This document shows positions 62,578 to 64,000 of a DNA stretch of 64,000 nt, piece by piece. The DNA is taken from positions 62,001 through 126,000 of the forward strand of contig DATABS010000021.1 of NCBI GenBank assembly GCA_036259475.1, written 5' to 3'. The notes below the pieces were generated by a model. That model did no database searches and had not been told where the DNA came from. It saw only the letters and a list, made by a program, of their open reading frames with translations. The stretch comes from ZC4RG17 sp036259475. Lineage in GTDB: Bacteria; Actinomycetota; Acidimicrobiia; Spongiisociales; ZC4RG35. The position numbers and the translations under genes were made by a program. The stretch's first letter is position 1; every line of letters starts with the position of its first letter.

Positions 62578-62981
62578 GCTTTTCCAGCGAGACGGTGGAG
62601 CTGACCACCGGCTCTCGGGCCGCAGTCGTGGATCTGACCGGCGTCGTCACCGACTTCTGCCGAGGCAAGGGCGACGGGCTGCTTTCGGTGTTCATCCCCC
62701 ACGCCACTGCCGGCGTGGCGATCATCGAGGTCGGAGCCGGGTCCGACGACGACCTGCTCGGAGCGGTGGACGATCTCCTTCCGGCCGATGATCGGTGGCG
62801 GCACAGCCACGGTACGCCCGGCCACGGCCGCGATCACGTCCTGCCGGCATTCATCTCTCCCTCGTTGACGGTCCCGGTGGTGAACGGGTCCCCGGCCCTC
62901 GGAACGTGGCAATCCATCGTGCTGGTCGACACCAACCGAGACAACCTCCAGCGACAGGTCAGACTCAGTTTTCTGGGGTGA
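62574..62981 (+). CDS. YjbQ/UPF0047 family protein
   Basis: GTG 62574 overlaps the prs stop; 135 residues. The family motif HATAGVAIIEVGAGSDDDLL and the C-terminal GTWQSIVLVDTNRDNLQRQVRLSFLG are clear, with a central WRHSHGTPGHGRDHVLP carrying conserved histidines. Some members have weak thiamine phosphate synthase activity; the true role is unclear. Its end overlaps the convergent LysM gene by 17 bp. Confidence 0.92.
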   Translation: MSFSSETVELTTGSRAAVVDLTGVVTDFCRGKGDGLLSVFIPHATAGVAIIEVGAGSDDDLLGAVDDLLPADDRWRHSHGTPGHGRDHVLPAFISPSLTVPVVNGSPALGTWQSIVLVDTNRDNLQRQVRLSFLG

Positions 62982-63711
62982 GCGCCGGAAGGGCGATCTG
63001 CTCTCCCGGGAAGATGAGATCTGGATCGCCCGAACGGATACGGTCCCTGTTGGCCTCGACCACCTCGACCCAGTACGGGGCGATTTCGGCTTCGGTGGGG
63101 GAGCGGCCGAGGGCGGTGGTCATTCGCCTCTCCGCCAGCTTCCACAGGTGGTCTCCCGGCTCGGCGACCACCGTCGTGGCCTCCGTTGTGGCGAGAGGCT
63201 GCGGTTGGGCTTCCTCTGTTTCGGTGGCCTCGTCTACTTCGGTGTGGCCCACGGCCCTGCCCGAGCCGGCCGGCACCGGCACGTACGCCGGATCCACCGC
63301 GGTGATGGTGTCGTCGGTGGTCACCGGGGCGGGCTCGGTGAGGACCGGATCCACCGCCGCTCCGGCGGGAGCGATCGAGCCCATCACCAGGTAGCCGGCG
63401 AGCAGGGCGTCGATTGATCGTCGGACGGGACCGATCGACAGCCAGTCGACAGATCCGGGTCGGGCCCCCAACAGCCGGGCGGTGAGATAGATGAGGGTCG
63501 AAAGGCCGATCCAGGCCAGAGCGGTGAGGCCGGCGATCCTGGCGAGAGCGGCCAGGGCTGTCTCAGTCCCGACCGAGTCGAGCCATCCCCCCAGATCTGA
63601 CCAGTCGATTAGCAGCCAGTCGACCCGGCCCAAACGGAGCAGCGTCCAGCCTGCCGCCACGAATGCCACCGCTCCGCCGAGTGGCCCCCACCACCGTCGC
63701 CAGCTGCTCAT
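62965..63711 (-). CDS. Membrane protein with C-terminal LysM domain
   Basis: A 248-aa protein. Two or three membrane helices (about 10-28, 50-85, 98-118) are followed by a Pro/Thr/Glu-rich stretch and a LysM-like domain (190-245) with EPGDHLWKLAERRM and PDLIFPGEQIALP. LysM domains bind peptidoglycan, so the end should be outside the cytoplasm. Unlike usual LysM proteins it has no enzyme domain. Likely an envelope adaptor of unknown function. Confidence 0.82.
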   Translation of the reverse strand: MSSWRRWWGPLGGAVAFVAAGWTLLRLGRVDWLLIDWSDLGGWLDSVGTETALAALARIAGLTALAWIGLSTLIYLTARLLGARPGSVDWLSIGPVRRSIDALLAGYLVMGSIAPAGAAVDPVLTEPAPVTTDDTITAVDPAYVPVPAGSGRAVGHTEVDEATETEEAQPQPLATTEATTVVAEPGDHLWKLAERRMTTALGRSPTEAEIAPYWVEVVEANRDRIRSGDPDLIFPGEQIALPALTPEN

Positions 63712-63815
63712 GCGCCTGAAACTACGCGATGGGAGCCACCGGCGGAAGGGGTGTGGCCAGGATGGTTCCGGCGGGCCGATACGATGTCACTCCCGGAGCA
63801 GAGGAGTTACGACAC

Positions 63816-64000
63816 ATGGAAGCCAGGATCGGTGTCGCCGACAGCAGCAAGGTCATCGAAGTCGAGGTCGAGGACGTCGAGTCGTTCCGGCGCGACCTGG
63901 AGGAAATGTTCTCCTCGTCTCGGGAGGTCTACTGGTTCACCGACGTCAAGCAGCGAGCGGTCGGCATACCAGTGGGACGCATCGCCTATGTCGAGATCGA
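63816..64000 (+). CDS. DUF3107 family protein, N-terminal part
   Basis: ATG 63816 with AGAGGAGTT upstream; the frame is open to the window end (61 residues seen). The sequence EARIGVADSSKVIEVEVED, YWFTDVKQRAVGIPVGRIAYVEI matches DUF3107, a small actinobacterial protein of about 75 residues. Function unknown. Divergent from the LysM protein gene. Confidence 0.8.
   Translation, partial: MEARIGVADSSKVIEVEVEDVESFRRDLEEMFSSSREVYWFTDVKQRAVGIPVGRIAYVEI

Overview
The window is a 64 kb piece of a GC-rich, densely packed actinobacterial chromosome. Supporting signs are an F420-type LLM oxidoreductase, a class E sortase, a TIGR04222-type membrane protein, a DUF222/HNH (13E12-like) protein, a SepX-like divisome protein, a DUF3107 protein, frequent GTG and TTG starts and ATGA/TGATG stop-start overlaps. 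The family mix and the part-conserved gene order suggest a deep branch such as Acidimicrobiia. That placement is an inference; no rRNA or other marker in the window settles it.

Layout. 1-5.4 kb: truncated NCS1 permease, small HhH protein, LLM enzyme, and a minus-strand trio of an unknown protein, a gamma-glutamyltransferase-like enzyme and a histidine phosphatase. 5.4-8.4 kb: a long hairpin-rich leader, a 29-codon hydrophobic micro-ORF and two coupled membrane proteins with degenerate HD-GYP-like domains, in DNA visibly richer in AT than its surroundings. 8.4-20 kb: DUF5317, enoyl-CoA hydratase, a duplicated PCD/VOC protein, HNH protein, sortase plus microprotein, TlpA-acnA, and a divergent SufR-like regulator/Mrp pair. 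20-38.6 kb: a catabolic region with polyamine flavour: omega-aminotransferase, amidohydrolase-potABCD operon, agmatinase, two aldehyde dehydrogenases, a second aminotransferase and a PuuB-like oxidase, plus a salicylyl-CoA hydroxylase/OYE fusion. 38.6-44 kb: RNase HI-SLOG fusion, CGNR regulator with a divergent 61-aa protein, ThDP enzyme, and uppP. 45-51 kb: plsY, UDP-sugar pyrophosphorylase, moeA, moaC, SepX-like, translin-like and an aldo/keto reductase in one operon, then tRNA-Ala(CGC). 51-54.5 kb: a second, compact aconitase and small proteins. 54.6-64 kb: lipoprotein metallopeptidase, DUF192, rsmI, AbrB-zinc ribbon, tatD-ksgA-ispE, tRNA-Gln(UUG), glmU-prs-yjbQ, a LysM protein and the start of a DUF3107 gene. 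Much of 45-62 kb echoes the order of the mycobacterial galU-moeA-sepX and rsmI-tatD-ksgA-ispE-glmU-prs neighbourhoods.

The most unusual items are the leader/micro-ORF/twin degenerate-HD cassette at 5.4-8.4 kb, a dispersed palindrome found 8 to 12 bases beyond three different stop codons (two copies flank a frameshifted AbiEi-like gene), the RNase HI-SLOG fusion, a translin-family protein in a central operon, and a CGNR regulator facing a tiny cysteine-containing protein across a palindromic operator-like sequence. No rRNA, CRISPR array, intact insertion sequence or prophage is visible.
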